A stretch of DNA of 64,000 nucleotides, from NCBI RefSeq assembly GCF_052324685.1, contig NC_135218.1:12928858-12992857 (forward strand), in the 5' to 3' direction. This stretch comes from Brachyhypopomus gauderio (lineage: Eukaryota; Chordata; Actinopteri; Gymnotiformes; Hypopomidae). A program made the translations under genes and the position numbers. Positions 23,355 to 37,014 of this stretch are shown here, piece after piece (within the stretch, counting starts at the first letter, position 1; every line of letters begins with the position of its first letter). Below the pieces are notes generated by a model. That model searched no databases. It saw only the letters and a program-made list of their open reading frames with translations, and was not told the origin of the DNA.

Positions 23355-23792
23355 AGCACTCCACCACACTAGTATGTGTGTGGACATGCATGCACAAACA
23401 CACACACACACTAATCTGCTCTGGTATAATAACTCATCAATATGTTATAACATGTCCTTTGGTGTTTTATACTAAATAGTTCAGTAATATGACAATTAAA
23501 CTCTGTTGTTACCCACATTGCATTGTGTCTCTGTGTTTTCATTTTAAGAGATATTTAGGTTTTCTCCTGATCACTACTTGCATTACTTGTTACATTTCTA
23601 TGGCCTTCATAGACATGGCTAAAACTGCACAACATTATGCATTTAGACTTAATAGCTTCTAAAACAAATGGGACAATCTTTCAGTTAGTTAAATAAGTAA
23701 TATAACCATTTAACTTTGATGGTACTGACAAATATTTAGCTTGATTTCTAATGGTTGTTTGATTTCATCCTTTCAGTATGATTACAATTGTT

Positions 23793-24577
23793 CTCAGTTG
23801 CTAAAACATTAAATCCCATTGGCTGAAGTTAGCAAATTGGTCAGTCTGTTGTCAATACTTTAAATCATTTCACATGGTAAAACACAATTTGCACAATCTC
23901 CCACTTTTCAGCAAAACTAAACAAATTCTCATTCTTAAATATTCTGTCATGTCATTGAACATGATCACTCAAAATTGATTTCACCTGTTTCAAATGATGT
24001 GGCACAACCATGCCATGAATTCAGCCTGTGGTAATACAGGTGAGGAATCATGTCAGGGCTGGATATGGCACACAAGAAGCTTCTTCCCCTGTTCCCTCAT
24101 GAGGGAAATATTGCTTGTGATGTCTTTGACTGGTTGCAGGTTTATATCAACAACAGTATCACAGAGACAAAGGACAAGTTTGTGAGATGCAGGGCACAGT
24201 ACTGTAAAAATAGGGTTACAAGGAGGAGTAAGCACAAAAAAAGTTTGCAAAGAGCAAATCAGAGCTACTATGATAGAACATGCTTTTGTTCATCAAAAGA
24301 CTGAGGAAAAAATTTATTTTGAGATTATGTATAAATGTACATCTCACTGGGAACAATGTTTTGAACAGTTTTCTATTTTAGTGTATTGGTTACTGACTGA
24401 TAGTGTAGGTCTATATGATTTTGGTTGCTTTATGATGTGAGAGCAGTGTTAGGTTTTGAGAACTGGTAAATCTGTTTTGAGGTGAACGTTAGATTTTACA
24501 AGAGGGGTCAGGTTTTGTAAATACAGCTTGAAGAAAAAATGGAGCAAGGTTTTAGAAATTGTGTTTTAGCAACTGAG
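23793..24577 (+). mobile_element. Degenerate Tc1/mariner (IS630-type) element
   Basis: The ends carry a perfect 15-bp inverted repeat, CTCAGTTGCTAAAAC at 23793-23807 and its complement at 24563-24577. In the middle the + strand encodes SCQGWIWHTRSFFPCSLM, then in another frame GNIACDVFDWLQ. This resembles the carboxy-terminal end of IS630-type transposases in fish as I remember them. A frameshift and lack of the catalytic part show it is a relic. It lies between pfdn5 and larp4. Family assignment is from memory. Confidence 0.6.
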
Positions 24578-25240
24578 ATATATAAAGTGTGCAAAATGTG
24601 ACCATGTAAACAGGAGCTTGACAATCCTAAATCACTTCTTGTGAGATAGCTTCTGAGATACTGGATTGAAGATTTATCACTAACATGCCAACACCAACTG
24701 TGGAGCTGCTTAATGAGCTCTGAAAAACCTGACACTGGCTTCATGATTATTACATTGGAAACCATTCAAAGAGAGATAGTCTGTTAAAATATTCAATCCT
24801 TTTAGTTTGTTTGGTTATTTGCATTTTTGCGCACCAACGCATATCTGGCCAGAGGGACACTTCAGAAGTTGCTTCAAGCAGGAATAAGTCACTGAAGCAA
24901 ACCACTGTACATTCCACGTTTCTAGTGTCTCCACCATTTTGCATGTGCAACAGCAACACATTACGTATTAGGCCTACTACCCAATATAAACGTTTGTTGT
25001 ATACGTAACCAAGCGGTATTGAAATATATTTTTTGCTGTGTCATGATTCGCAGGAGTTTCCCAGCTGCACTTTATCCTGCGCGTCTGTCGTTATGCGGAG
25101 AGGGCGCCCGCCGGTTGCTATGCGGCGTGTTGCACACTGTTGCCAGGGAAGGGCGCGAGCGTGCTGGAGGGGGTGGTCGCATTGTCTGTCGGGACGGTGG
25201 CGGAGTGCGAATTGCTGTCAGAGGCGCCCGGTGAGCTTAG
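24578..25240. other. Intergenic pfdn5-larp4; CpG-rich from about 25060
   Basis: From 24578 to about 25040 I see only AT-rich unique sequence. From about 25060 the sequence becomes GC- and CpG-rich, with GTTGCTATG and GTTGCCAGGG (RFX half-site-like), as expected upstream of the larp4 exon 1A promoter. Confidence 0.4.
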
Positions 25241-25472
25241 TGTTAAGTGTTGCGGCTATTTAAGCATACTTCGGGTATGAATCGAGAAATAACACCACAG
25301 GTGCAATATCTGGCGTAACCTCGGGGCAGGCGCTTTTTGTTCTGGAGCAGTTTTGAAAGGTGAAACGAAACGACGCAAACTAGTCGGAGCAAGTGCTTGT
25401 TGCGTTCGGGCGGCGAGAAGAGGCGTAGGGAGAAGACTGGGAGAGAGAGCGGGGGAGCGTCAAAGGCGGCTG

Positions 25473-25586
25473 ATGACTTCAGAGAATAGTGGTCCATTAA
25501 AGCACACGGAGGAGGTCGAGTCGGCGTCAGGCATCCCACACAGCGAGAACAGAACATCTAAAGCCGGCGAGGACCAAGACAGCATG
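25473..25586 (+). CDS. larp4: larp4 alternative first coding exon 1A
   Basis: The reading frame from ATG 25473 encodes 38 residues beginning MTSENSGPLKHTEEVES and ends at a good donor (AGCATG|GTGAGT) in phase 0. That phase joins in frame to the exon at 30789 that encodes the PAM2-like motif. The beginning MTS resembles the LARP4B amino terminus. It lies in a CpG-rich block from about 25060 to 25600. An in-frame ATG at 25353 could extend it by 40 basic residues. A (GT)n array starts just inside the intron (about 25602-25641). Splicing to larp4 is inferred from phase, strand and position. Confidence 0.6.
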
Positions 25587-25599
25587 GTGAGTTTGGGCC

Positions 25600-25645
<46 letters not shown>

Positions 25646-28600
25646 AATCTGCACTACCCACCAACTAACCCTCCCCTCTCCGTGACATGAGAGTAACGTT
25701 AGCTTGCTGACTAGAAATATACCCGCGGTGCTCCACTGCCATTTTGGGGAGAAGTATTTCTAACTCGACGGGTATCTAGTTGGCGCATAGGAGCGCGTGC
25801 GAACTTGGCTGGAAGGCTTTCGCGAGAGTGACGTAATCGCGGACCGCTCGTGCGCCCTGGACCGTTGCTACGCGTTGGCTAGCGCGCGACCCGCTTGGTT
25901 GGCGGTCACGTTAACGGCCGTTCGGGTGTCCGGTTTAAGTTTGGCTGCTTCCAACAACGCGTCGCGAACAAACCGGGTCAAAGTAGTTATCGATGAACGT
26001 TACGGGCTTGATGTAGCGAACTATCTGAACTGTAGCGCATCTCCACGTTTCTAGCTCACGTTGGTTAGTTAGTTAGCTAGACGGCTAATTAATGAATAAC
26101 CAGTTGCCAACTAGCTTGTCTCACAATTATTATTTATTCTATTAACTTGGCTAACGTTAGCTAGTTAACCTAAGTAGTAGAACAACCCGAGATAATTAAC
26201 CCAGATACCAATAAAGCTTGGTACTTAGTGCAGTCGGTACGGATTACATTACGAGTATTTCTAGTTTAACGTCAGTTTATCAGACGTCTGTCATTTTTCG
26301 TAACTGAAGAACACTTCCAACATGGCAATAATACTTGTAGTGAGCAGAACTAGTTGTATAAACATACCAAACAGGTAATTTAGGTAGCGAAGGTTCGTTT
26401 CTATGACTCTTGTCAGCTGAGCGAGTACTTAACATTTATTTAGTTAGGTAGTTGTGATGGGTACAAACTGGCGAAGTCTCCTGGTCGTTAGTAACATTTT
26501 ATTAGGTTCCTATTAAATGCATACTAAGCCTTGTCAGGGCAAAATGCTAGATTCGTTTAACAAATATTTTATATCTTTGTGTTGTTAAAATTTAGAAATG
26601 TTTTAACATGTCCAGTATTGTAGATACGATTTTGAAAGGTAATTTGAAAACGTATTGTAGCTGTTCTTTGAATATCGAGGTGTTTGTGGAAACGCTTTAG
26701 GAAGACGTGAACTTGCTGATGACTGAGCTCGGTTGCTGCTGGGTATGATCAATAAAATTCAAATTTGCCGACTATTGATGTTGAATCACGGTAGACCTCA
26801 TTGGTATTACTTGTCAAACGTCTGCATTCTCATTTCTGTTGTGGTCACATACTGCAACTGAACAAATCACATTTACTTGAAAATTAATTAAGGATTATGA
26901 CCAAAACGTCATTAGAATGACGAGTTTCTTCCCCGACCTGTTTGACAGCCTCATAATTTGGGTCATGGTTGTCCTCAGTACTACATAGTTTAGGCTTAAT
27001 AGCTTTGACCATTGTTTCACATTGTCAATAATGATATAGGCCACAAAGTCCTCATGTGCAACTGCTTTCACTGCATACTTCACTAAAGCAAAGTAGAACA
27101 AAAAGAAAAGTAAAATGGTGTGTTGACAATGAAATATTTAGGATAACCACAACAATTGTTCTTCCTGATTTACCATCACTAGTGGAAATGGAAGATTTTG
27201 TATTCAGAGCATCCAAGAGTACATCATGGTTTCTCCAAAACAAATGCATAAATAATTCAGTAATGTGGTTTCTCCAAGTACTGCCATCTGTGTTATATAA
27301 TATTTTACTCTATAAAGAGTGATGGCCAAATACAAAGTGTAAAATGGATTTCCTTCCTTGACTTTCTACATGCCTTAATATATAGTCTAATTATATAAGT
27401 GTGTATAAGTACATCATCTGCAGTTTAGATACATATTACCGTATCATACTTTTTTCCTGTGCTGTTACAGTGAAACTAATAGTAAGGATTTGTGGTACTT
27501 TTTTGTTTTTTCTGTCTATTTGCTGTCTGTCTTTTGTTTTACGAAGGTCTTTGTGAAATACTCCCTCTTTTTAGTAAAGACTTAGGGAGGCACTTCAACA
27601 TGGCAAAGGCGTGGTAGTAGATTTGAAGTTGATAAGGAGCCACAGAGTCAGTTAAACATACAGTTTACATACATTCTAGGGACCTGGTGCACTGCACAGC
27701 TTTGTGTTTTCATTACTCGTACACCCACTTCAACTCATCAGCTAATTATCAAGCCAGGAGCTGACTTGGATGTTAGCATGGGGGAGGGGAGATGCAAACT
27801 GCATTGTATAGGATTTACAGGATGGACTGATCCACTGATGTAATCACTTAGCTGTATGTGCAGTCAACTTGGTTTAATTGTTTGAGCATAGTAAATGCTC
27901 TTCTGGGGGTCTGAGACCATGGCTCAACACCACTAACTAAATAATATCAAATGTTTACTTCCTCTCAGTACAGAACCAAACCATTTAAGTATCAACTTCC
28001 ATCAAACTTTCACTGCTATCCTTTATTATGCACTTTTATTTCAGGATTCAATTATTTCCTACAAAGCATGGTTAAAAGTATTTGGTATTTGCAATTTATT
28101 GTATAAGTATCTTGGTCTAGCAGGCTTTTATTAAAACAAATTGTTAAAGCTGTGGGAACTGACTGCATAAATATCCAAATAGACTAAACATATCCAAATT
28201 GTTACTTTTGACAGCATTTGTGAACCACGGCAGAAATTTGAATGTGCTAATGTAAGACACAGTTTTGTATACTGCCTTGGATTAATTGCATCTAAATTTT
28301 TTAGAATATTATCTAAGAATCAAAACGGAGGCATTTATGGATCTACAGTGTGAAGATCTCATTTTACCATTAACACAATCATCTTGATATAGAACTTTAA
28401 AAAACATGTAGTTACATGAATATTTAAACATTTTATTTTTGTAAGATAAATAACAACTCCCATGACGCCTCCTGAGGTTGAATAAACAGGGCTGTTGGGA
28501 TTCTTTTCAGGTGGAAAGAAAACATGGGATTGAAGTAGATTTGATTTATGCAAACCAACGAATTGCCACCTCAGGCTCTACTGCTTGATATAACATCTGC

Positions 28601-29079
28601 CCTTACTTTTAAATATGTAATACAACATATAGCTATGCACCTCAAGAAGAGAGAGAAGGCGAGAGAGACAGGCAGACAGACTCTGGATATGACTGTCATG
28701 ACTTTTAAAACCCGTATATATTGAACTGTATATATTGCATGCTACAATGACATGTATACATCGAATTTGGGTATACTTCGTTTGTTTGTTGGTTATACCG
28801 CTGCTGATGAAGACGACCAGTGACTTTAGAAGTGCATTAAAACGTTCCCGTTCTATAGTCGGCCGGTGTAGGTATACTGGAATTGAGTCATGAACATGCT
28901 CCCATTCAACCACCCCATCTTATATTAGAGGGTAACCTCGTTAGCCTTCACTATACAACGGGTATCCGAAGTTGTTCTTTATCTTGACTATTATAGGATA
29001 GCAGTTCCAATATGGTATTTAATTTCTTAACTGTAATTTCAAAGTTGTTTAATATCGAGCGAGCTGAAACGTTCGCCTT

Positions 29080-29500
29080 CTCGCCACGTGCTTACTGATG
29101 AATCATGGGGTCGTACGCAGCTAGTTCCGGTTAACTTTAAGGGTAATTGACATGGACGAGCGCCAACGAGAACGCGCCTTCGCGTGACGTATGCCTGGCT
29201 TAGACAAACCTCTCAATGGGCAGGCGGGAAACGTTTAAAGCGTTCGCGCACGTGACCATAAAGAGGCGGAAGAAAGATGCTCGCGACGGCCAATCACGCG
29301 CGTCAAATGGGTCCTCGCGGCTTGTCACGCGAGTGCCGCCGGAGTCGCCGCTCTCTCCGAAGCCAGTAACCTCGCAGCTGTGCACTATTTTATTTTTTGA
29401 TAGACAAAAACCGACCTGAACCCGAACTGTTCTTGCATGAGATCCGCCCGTTTCCGGAGTTACTCGTGAAAGCACCGAGCGCGACACCTAGAGAAGGGAT
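29080..29500 (+). promoter_or_regulatory. larp4: CpG-rich promoter of larp4 exon 1B
   Basis: A CpG-rich block with an E-box in GCCACGTGC (about 29083-29091), CGTGACGTATG (CRE-like, near 29183), GCGCACGTGACC (E-box, near 29245) and GGCCAATCACG (CCAAT box, near 29288). It directly precedes the ATG at 29502. The sequence from 25587 to 29080 is first-intron DNA with no coding signal I can support. Confidence 0.5.
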
Positions 29501-29501
29501 C

Positions 29502-32500
29502 ATGCTGCTGTTTGTGGAGGTGAGTTCGGTGTGGGTCGCGGGCGAGCTAACGGCTAAGCTAGCTGAAAGTGACACGGCGTGGCTTTTAAGTTCGGACGAC
29601 GGCTCCCCGGTTTAAGCGGGCGCGGAGGCCCGGTTTCGGTCCGGTTCCGACGTGCACGCAGTCACGGTGGTGTTTTGCTTGTTTATGTACGTGGAGCTTG
29701 TGTGTTAAACGTGGACGTGTGTTTTAAAGTAGCCGCAGCTATTTCTTTTTCCAAGTGCAAACCCAGAAGGCCACGTGAGAGCGGCGCTGCTAGCCGGCGT
29801 GTCGGCGTGGTCCACTTGGGTTCGGGGAAAAACCAGTTATCTGGATAGATAAGGTCGCCACTAGCTGCATGGACAGATTATTTATTGCGTTTTAAACTCG
29901 AAAGCAATACAGATACTAAACATTTTTACAAGTTGTAGCTAATTTAACCACTGCAGTGTAAATAGCGTAAACTGGTTAAATCCATTTAAAGTTGTGGTCA
30001 TTAAGCCAGTTATGTTTTTTAGATAGTTATTTGAATCATTGGTGGTCTCCGTCGCTCTTCATTATGAAACGTGGTGTAAACTAATCAGATTAAACGTGTA
30101 AAATGCTATTTATAACTTGTAACCTAACTGGTCTGTGCGAATGTAAAGTCAGACCGGCCTTGTGGAACCAAAAGATTCAGGCGTGTTCCGTGAACGGTGC
30201 GAGATTGTGGCCAAAGGTGAAAAGCACTTAAAGGTCTAATCAGTTTGCCGTCGGGTGGTTGAGCCCAAAGAAGGCGCTTGCGTCCTATTGTCAAGGTTAT
30301 GGGGCGAGTCGGTCGGGCGTTTGTGACCTTTTAACGAGTCGGTCCGTGGCCGACCAGCGAGGCCTCTCTGAGGCTCTTTTAAGGGCAGGAGGGAGCGGAG
30401 GTCGGACACTCGCACCTGTTGAACGCCTGCATCTCTACTCCGCTGTGTTATATAGCACTCACTTCACTTTCACTTTGTTTAGCAGCCCAAGCGTTTGAAT
30501 TTCCGTTATCAACACGACTTGGCAGCGTCCATATTTGCTGCCTATCTAACGAACTTTAGTCTCTTTGAATCGCGCATTTCTAAAAACCGAGACATTACTA
30601 AAAGTTTACTGAAAGTTTTACTAAAAGACTTTACTGTATGCAAAAGTGTTTTACCCCAAATGGGGGCTGTATAACCTATTGTCCTTGCTAAGTAGTGTCA
30701 TGACACGATGCTTGTATAGTCAATTTGATGACTAGCTTTGTAGAGTCACCCACATAGCTCTACAATTATTTTTCCTCTTGTTTTCAAGGTGACCACAAAG
30801 GGGGCCGGTCTGAATCCCAATGCCAAAGTCTGGCAGGATGTTTCTGCTCCTCCCACCCATAACCCTGAGGAGCTCACCGGCTGCTCTCATTGGCCACAGG
30901 CAGACCACACCGCCCCTGAGCACGGAGAAGGTCAGGCAATTTAGTGTAAAGGTGTAAATGCTATTGTCCTTGCAATTTAGTAAAAAATAATTATGAATAA
31001 TGTTTTGGAATATAAGTAGAAACCGTATGGAGGCAGAATGAACATGCTGTCCTTTAAGGGGGAAACTGTCTTAGGATTTAGGAATGATGTGCTTGTTTTG
31101 CCTGCACTAGGATCAGGTTAGAGGAATTGCATTCATAAATGTGTCAGAAGAGAACTGCTCTTAATGCCATATACCACATTAATATGGCGGCAATAGGAAA
31201 GGTCACCTGCTTAATTTTTGTTTTCTTGTTTTTAGGATGCAAGGGATACAGCATTGGCTACGGTGACTCTGAAACCACCTCGCATGACGAGGGTAGTCTG
31301 GTAAATGGTGTGGATCCAGCAGAGGTCACCTACCCCTTGTATGAACCAGGTTGGTCTACATTTCTTTCACTTGCACATTCCACATGTGTGCTTAGCCATA
31401 CACTGACAAATGAGTATGAACAGCATCAAGCGTGTGTGTGTGTGTGTGTGTCCATTGACGTGACTAGTGGAGGGAGATGGGACCGAGGAGCAGTCTGAGG
31501 AGAGTCTGAAGGAGTCGCTGAAGAAGCAGCTGGAGTTCTGCTTCTCCAGGTGCTCAACACCCTCTTGCTTGGCACAGTGACTTGCAGATTTCATAGAGCA
31601 ACTTTGACTGTCTAAACTGTGCACGCACATTCATGCTTCATGCGTAAAACGGTTCACTTAACTGTGCATCATGTTTGTGTGCGTGTTTAGGGAGAACCTC
31701 TCTAAAGACCTCTACCTCATGTCTCAGATGGATAGTGATCAGTTTGTGCCCATATGGACCATTGCTAGCATGGAGGGCATTAAACTCCTCACCACTGACA
31801 TGGACTTGATACTGGAGGTGCTGCGAGGTAAAATGTGCACACGTGCAGCTTCCTCACGTGGGTTCATTTCCTCTGTCCTGCGTTGTGAAGCGGGTCCTTA
31901 CGGGTTCTGTTTTTCTGCTTCTTGATGGACAGCGTCTCCCATGGTGCAAGTCGACGAGAAGGGCGAGAAGGTTCGGCCCAATCACAAGCGCTGTATCATC
32001 ATCCTTCGAGAAGTACCGGAGACCACGCCCGTGGAGGTGGGAACGCCGGGAGTGTTGTCTGCTAAAACTTTTAGAATTGTTCATACCGATCTGCTTCACC
32101 AGTGAGATGCCTCCTGTCATACTGAACTAACTTCTGTGTTGCACGGTTTCACTCTGAGCTGTGGGTTCCCTCCCCTGCTCTTATGTTCTGTATCTGAAGA
32201 CGATGGTTGGGCAGAAAGGAGCCAAGCCCTTAAAGGCATCTGCTTAATGTGCGTTTATTTCTCTGTCCCTGTTAGGAGGTGGAGGCACTGTTTAAAAGTG
32301 ACAAGTGTCCACAAGTCATCAGTGTTGAATTTGCTCACAACAACAACTGGTACATCACATTCCAGTCTGATACGGATGCCCAGCAGGTATGGTTCAAATC
32401 CTATACAGAACACAACGCAACCGTCTGGCAGACTGCAAGCGCTAGCCGTACTCCAAGGGTGTTGTAATTCATGCGGCTCTTTCGCTCTTAACAGGCATAC

Positions 32501-33119
32501 AAATACTTGCGGGAGGAAGTGAAAACGTTTCAGGGAAAGCCGATCATGGTGAGTTTCTGTCGTGTGCATTTCGGTGGTTGGAGGTTTGCGCAAGGGTCCT
32601 GTCAACATGTAATGTTGACCTGCTGAACGTTGTATTGCGCACGGAGGATTTGTTGATGTCATTGTGCTTAAGTGCAAGTTTTTTGGGGGGGGGGATCTCG
32701 TCATGCTAAATTTTACACCATAGGTAAAATATGTAATGGGAAACAACTCGCTTAGGATATTTTAGTAATTGGATTCTATGGCTGCAAGAATGGAATTTTA
32801 AGTGAATCATTTAGTTTGCTATAAATTTCAACACTCTTGTGTGAAATGGTCCCATGACCACTAAATCGGTGTTCTACCTAAATTAATCTGCTGTTATGTA
32901 ATCAACAGGAAAGTCCGTAGCAGGACTCTTCCTCTTATGTAGTCCATCCTTGCCTCCCCATATTTATCAGGCCTGTTCTTGCTTATTGCCATTCAACAGT
33001 TGCTTGATTGGCCACATACATCGTTGTACATATAGTGTTATCTTCATCTTCCCCGGTGATGATCAGTATCGCGCTTGGAAGGACCCAGAACCACTGTTGC
33101 TGCAGAGAACTGCTTTCCA

Positions 33120-33192
<73 letters not shown>

Positions 33193-33983
33193 CCCCCCCT
33201 CTCTCTCCCTTTACTTTTGCTCTCGCCATCCTCTACTCTTTTCATCTCTCCTCTTCCTCTTTACCCCATCTTTGTCAGCACGGTGGCTTCTGCCCTAATG
33301 ACCGTGAGATTATGAGATCTGAGGGGATTAGGACACTTGAACTACTTTGACACTCGTGTGGTTTTCATATCCGTGATGAAAGTGTTAAGCTCAAACTTCT
33401 CGTTTTAATATTCTGATATTTACACCCCTTTCGTGTGTCTGAAGGCGCGCATCAAGGCCATAAACACCTTCTTTGCCAAGAACGGCTATGGCGCTGTGGA
33501 CTCGGCGCTGTACGCGGGCAGCACTCCGTCTCAGTACTCCTCTCCCGTCTACCTGCAGCAGCTGTACCAGCCGCCCCAGCAGTACCCGCTCTACGGCCTG
33601 CTCCCGCATGCCTGGAGCCCCTCCCCTACGCCCTACTTTGAGACGCCCTTGGTGAGGCCCATCTAACACTCTTGGTAGTCCTTTTTTATGTAAAAAAATA
33701 TTCTGATTAAATCTGGAGTCTACTCTGGTTATTTTCTGAGACCCGATGATTAAAGACTAAGGCGCATTAGAGGGAGCTGTGGAGGGGAGTGAGTCCTTTT
33801 GGGGGTTTCTAGCACACTCTGTCCTTGCTTTCCTCCCTCTCTCTCTCACTCCCTCCCTCCTTGCTGTCACACTCCTAAAAGTTCTCTCTCCTACCTCTCT
33901 CCCAGTGAGCGGCAAGATTATGAGATCTGAGGGTCTCCACAATTAAGAGCAAAGAGGTTTTGATTTCTTCCCCCATATGTGAC

Positions 33984-34075
<92 letters not shown>

Positions 34076-36920
34076 GTGTGGGATCTCTTTCAGGCTCCGT
34101 TTCCCAACAGCACGTTTGTTAATGGCTTCAACACGGCAGGAAGCTACAAGACTGGCTCGTCTCCCCTTGGCCTCGCGCGTCACTTCCCCCGCAACCGGTA
34201 GGAGCACTCACGAGCTAATCAGCTTAGGCTGACCGCTGACCGCCCACGTCACGTCTTGGTGCGAGCCAGCAGGCGCGCTCAGCTCTGCTGCTGCAGTAGA
34301 ACTGGTGGTTGACTCTGTTGAAATGTAATGCTGGTCACATTTGGGTAGGCATTTGGGAGACCCTCGAAACCTGAGTGGCTTATGCAGTATGCACATACAT
34401 GTGCTGCATTGGAAGGAACAGATTGGTAGGGTTACGATTGTGCAGAGATTGAAGGAACAGATTGGTAGGGTTACGATTGTGCAGAGATTGGTCGGAGGGC
34501 ACAAAGTTCTCTGATCTCCTGCTGAGGAGGATAAGGACAAGTTTGAATCATAGGTTTTGTTGTTGCAACAAGCCACATTATATTGATAAAGCCATATCTG
34601 ATTGGACCAAGTTGGATGGGCTGGGAGTGGGTGAGGAGCCAAAACATTCACCACTGTCCGCCTTGCGCTGTTGTCTATAATAGGCCTGTTGTGGTTGATG
34701 AATGGGTCAGTTTGCAAACGAATGTCATTTGCAATGTGTCTAATAAATCTCAGTGAAGTATGGATGGGGTCTTTAAGCCGGTAGGCAGCTCCGGTCATTA
34801 CTAAGGTGCTCATTGAAGTAATTTCTTTATATATTAATACTTTCAGCTGGTTGGCACAGATTCAGTAATTCGTTCTCGGGAACGTTTTGGGTTTTTTGTT
34901 ACTGATGCCTCTGTTTTTGCTCTCCAGACTTCCACTTTATTCGAGAAAGAATGTTATCAATGCCTTCAGGTAGACTTTGTTTTTCCTTCCTCATATCCCA
35001 AGTCGAGCATCTCCAAGACCATCTCATCATTTCACCCCTTACTGATTGTCTTGTATAAGCCATTTGGAATTTGCCTGAGAGCAAACTAATTCAGAATTTC
35101 CGAGAAACTGGGAAGTCTGCAGAAAAAAACGTTGCTTCATGCAGACCGCATTAATGCACTTCACCACCCAAGTTTTGTCATTGTCTACCATAACACCTGG
35201 CATGAAGCATGTGTCTAGCAAACCATTATCCTTATGAACCCTCATAGCACCTCTGCCATTCATCTGTTCACATACCAGCCAAGAATTTCCACCTCCTCGT
35301 AATGTTATGCTAGGTCCAAAAGGCCGTGATTAACTATAGCTGGGATGTGAATAGTTCAGGTCGGACTTATTTTAAAGGCTTGATTGCCACCTTCTATGTT
35401 GCTCACATAGAGCAAAGCCCGTGCTTGTTCTAACAGCCTTTACTGTGCTTGTGTTTGTAGAAACCATGTAAAACCCCCACCCCGTGGTGATGGAGCTCAG
35501 GTGGACGTCCATTCGGGCACCAGCAGCCCTCAGGGCCACCGAACCCCTCCCTCATCGCTGAGCTCCGACACCTCCTCCCTGGGCCCGGCCGACGCCCCCA
35601 CGTTCCCCAGCGAGAGCCTCTCTGACCCTGCTGGTGGCAGTGCCCGGGCCAGGTGTGTCCTCACTGCGCCCCACACCCATGATTCTGACCCATGCGTTCT
35701 CAGGGCCGTGTATCCGTAAGCTTTTGCAAAACTTTTTTTTTTTTTCTTGCACTTCTTGGGTTCAGTCAGCTGTAGTGTGGAGGTTTGATGCTGATGTGTA
35801 TTTTAAATCTCCTAAAAATATTTGAAAGTAGTAGTAGTTGTTTTTCTTGCTCTGACTGACCCGGTGATGACAGTGGAGCGCACAGAGAGACAGCAGGTGT
35901 TGCAGGCATGACTCTGCCTTTCTCTTTGTCCTGCACCAGTCTCTCCTTGAAGACGCCTTTCATTCCTCTTATGAGCAGTCAGGGTTGACACCTGAGGGTC
36001 ATGATTGAAATGCAGTTATGAGAATGTTCTCAGCTAAACATTATTAACTTCACTTACCCAGAAGCTGTGTTAAAGCGTGTGTTCGGACATGTCTCGTCGT
36101 GTGTTTTAGGAGAGGAAGCTACAGAGGCATGAGGCGCAGGAGAGAAGACGAACGGATGGTAAGTCTTCGTTTATGGCTGTTACTCCCTCTCCTCTCCTCT
36201 CTAGCTTGATGGTGATTATCATTGTATTCCCCACTTCCCTTTACAGAGGCCCCTCCCACTTACTGAGGTCAAGACCCCACCGCCCAAGTTTGACCTCGAA
36301 GCCTCCAACTTCCCACCACTTCCTGGGGGAGTGGCTGGCAGGTTACCAGGAGGAACAGTCACACCAACTGAAACCGTTCTGGAAAACTGCATGGCTGATG
36401 TTGTGAAGGGCATTAATAGGGACAAGGTACTGAGCATTTTCTACTCCTACGTCTTATTCTTGACAAAGAGCTGCTGAAAATTGCCAAATTAAAATCGCAT
36501 GCTACTTGAAATCAACTAGTAACCTCTGGCATGTGGTTTTGAGAGCACAATGATGTACTTCATTTTATTTGTGGGTGTCTTCCAGTTGGATGCCAATAAA
36601 CAAGACGCGACTAAAGATTCGCAAGCTCCGCAGGTGGAGGTGCTTTCTCTTGTTCCAACCGCACCAACACCAAAACCCACAGTTGCACCGCAGGACACAC
36701 CTGACTCCAGGTATGCATGCAGACACGCCCATCCCCCAAGAAGTGAAACTGACTTGTCTGAAAATGTCGACGCTTTTTCTGTTTTAATCATTTTTTGAAA
36801 GGACGTGCTTTCATTTTGTTTATTTCTTATTCATTTATTTTGGATGTGAAAAGATTACTCACATCTGCAAAGACAGTGTTGCAGTATTTGACCAGTGGTC
36901 TCTTCTTGGAGCTCCATGGG

Positions 36921-37014
<94 letters not shown>

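Noticed and set aside
33373-33416. C/D-box snoRNA candidate in larp4 intron 8 (GTGATGA ... CTGA)
   Set aside because: The boxes are only about 40 nt apart, there is no terminal stem and no internal C'/D' boxes.
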